A stretch of DNA of 5,299 nucleotides from Frankiales bacterium. Its GTDB lineage: Bacteria; Actinomycetota; Actinomycetes; Mycobacteriales; Jatrophihabitantaceae. Shown here piece after piece: positions 4,974-5,299 of this stretch. The stretch is taken from contig JAOPUY010000552.1 in assembly GCA_025963265.1 (NCBI GenBank), positions 1-5,299 of the forward strand. The letters run 5' to 3'. The notes beneath the pieces were generated by a model. The model did not search any database. It worked only from the letters and a program-made list of their open reading frames with translations, and had not been told where the DNA came from. Every line of letters starts with the position of its first letter. Position 1 is the first letter of the stretch. Made by a program: the position numbers and the translations under genes.

Positions 4974-5299
4974 ATGGACGAGGGGGACAGTCGCGAGCCG
5001 GCACCCAGCATCTCGGGCTCGGAGATCGCCGACAACTCCCTCGGACGGCTGCTGACGCTGTCGGACGGGGTCTTCGCCATCGCGATGACGCTGCTCGCCT
5101 TGGACCTCAAAGTGCCCGATGTCGGCAACCATCCCAGCGACGCCCAGCTGCGCCACGCGTTGGGTGCGAACTCCTCCGCCTACCTCTCCTTCCTGGTCAG
5201 CTTTTACGCGATCGCCACCTACTGGGCGCGGCACCGACGTCTGATGCGCGCAGTCGTCGCGTGGCACGGCACCCTCGTCCGGGACACCATCCTGCTGTT
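4974..5299 (+). CDS. TMEM175/DUF1211-family membrane protein, 3' end missing
   Basis: The first 108 codons of a gene that continues beyond the right edge. After a polar N-terminus (1-22) comes R25-L-L-T-L29-S30-D31-GVFAIAMTLLALDLKVP, matching the first helix of the TMEM175 family, whose hallmark is RxxxFSD. Here the Phe is Leu29 while R25, S30 and D31 are kept. A second hydrophobic segment (about 70-84) ends in YWARHRRLM, the family's W-x-x-H pattern. Known bacterial members form tetrameric potassium-selective channels in the cytoplasmic membrane, with hydrophobic residues of helix 1 lining the pore; channel function here is inferred. The ATG at 4974 is the first start upstream of the conserved helix and follows a TANNNT box. 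It is co-directional with tetR, 89 bp away, with no visible functional link. Full length cannot be judged. Confidence 0.85.
   Translation, partial: MDEGDSREPAPSISGSEIADNSLGRLLTLSDGVFAIAMTLLALDLKVPDVGNHPSDAQLRHALGANSSAYLSFLVSFYAIATYWARHRRLMRAVVAWHGTLVRDTILL

Noticed and set aside
4621..5267. Minus-strand open frames over tetR and the TMEM175-type gene
   Set aside because: They run antisense to two recognisable plus-strand proteins and have no recognisable domains.

Overview
The window is high-GC DNA with strong G/C third-codon preference. Its start-codon contexts put TANNNT -10 boxes 6-7 nt before ATG (leaderless type), and it carries MarR-, TetR- and DHA2-type genes. Together these suggest a free-living actinobacterium; genus and species cannot be read from this stretch. 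The content looks like a chromosomal multidrug-efflux and regulator region. I do not see a clearly new type of biological system. The interest lies in how two regulated export modules are wired and in some unusual start sites.

Layout, left to right. Positions 1-167 are non-coding and hold a tandem 50-bp repeat, two copies plus the start of a third, each opening with a short perfect inverted repeat; this may be the end of a mobile element lying off the left edge. Positions 168-2623 are a compact three-gene operon on the minus strand, read right to left: a MarR-family repressor (2623-2165), a 14-helix MFS exporter starting at GTG 2168 and overlapping the marR stop by 4 nt, and an isochorismatase-fold hydrolase (716-168) after a 15-nt gap with a strong Shine-Dalgarno. 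The operon starts at an AT-rich 34-bp palindrome (2619-2652) that contains the marR -10 box and its start codon.

Positions 2689-4194 hold a second, DHA2-type exporter, also on the minus strand. It is divergent from a TetR-family repressor (4207-4884, plus). The two share a very short control region (about 4170-4219) with a 23-bp dyad, an overlapping second site and two interleaved promoters. The exporter's true start is uncertain: a strong Shine-Dalgarno at 4123-4128 is followed not by ATG but by ATC-ACG, exactly where codon usage switches from atypical to typical. After an 89-bp gap the window ends inside a plus-strand gene for a TMEM175-type (DUF1211) membrane protein, of which the first 108 codons are present.

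Inferred working model: each exporter is controlled by its own ligand-responsive repressor. MarR represses itself, its MFS pump and a hydrolase in one operon. TetR represses itself and the divergent DHA2 pump. Ligands would release the repressors and switch on export, in the MarR case together with enzymatic modification of a small molecule. The substrates cannot be told from sequence.
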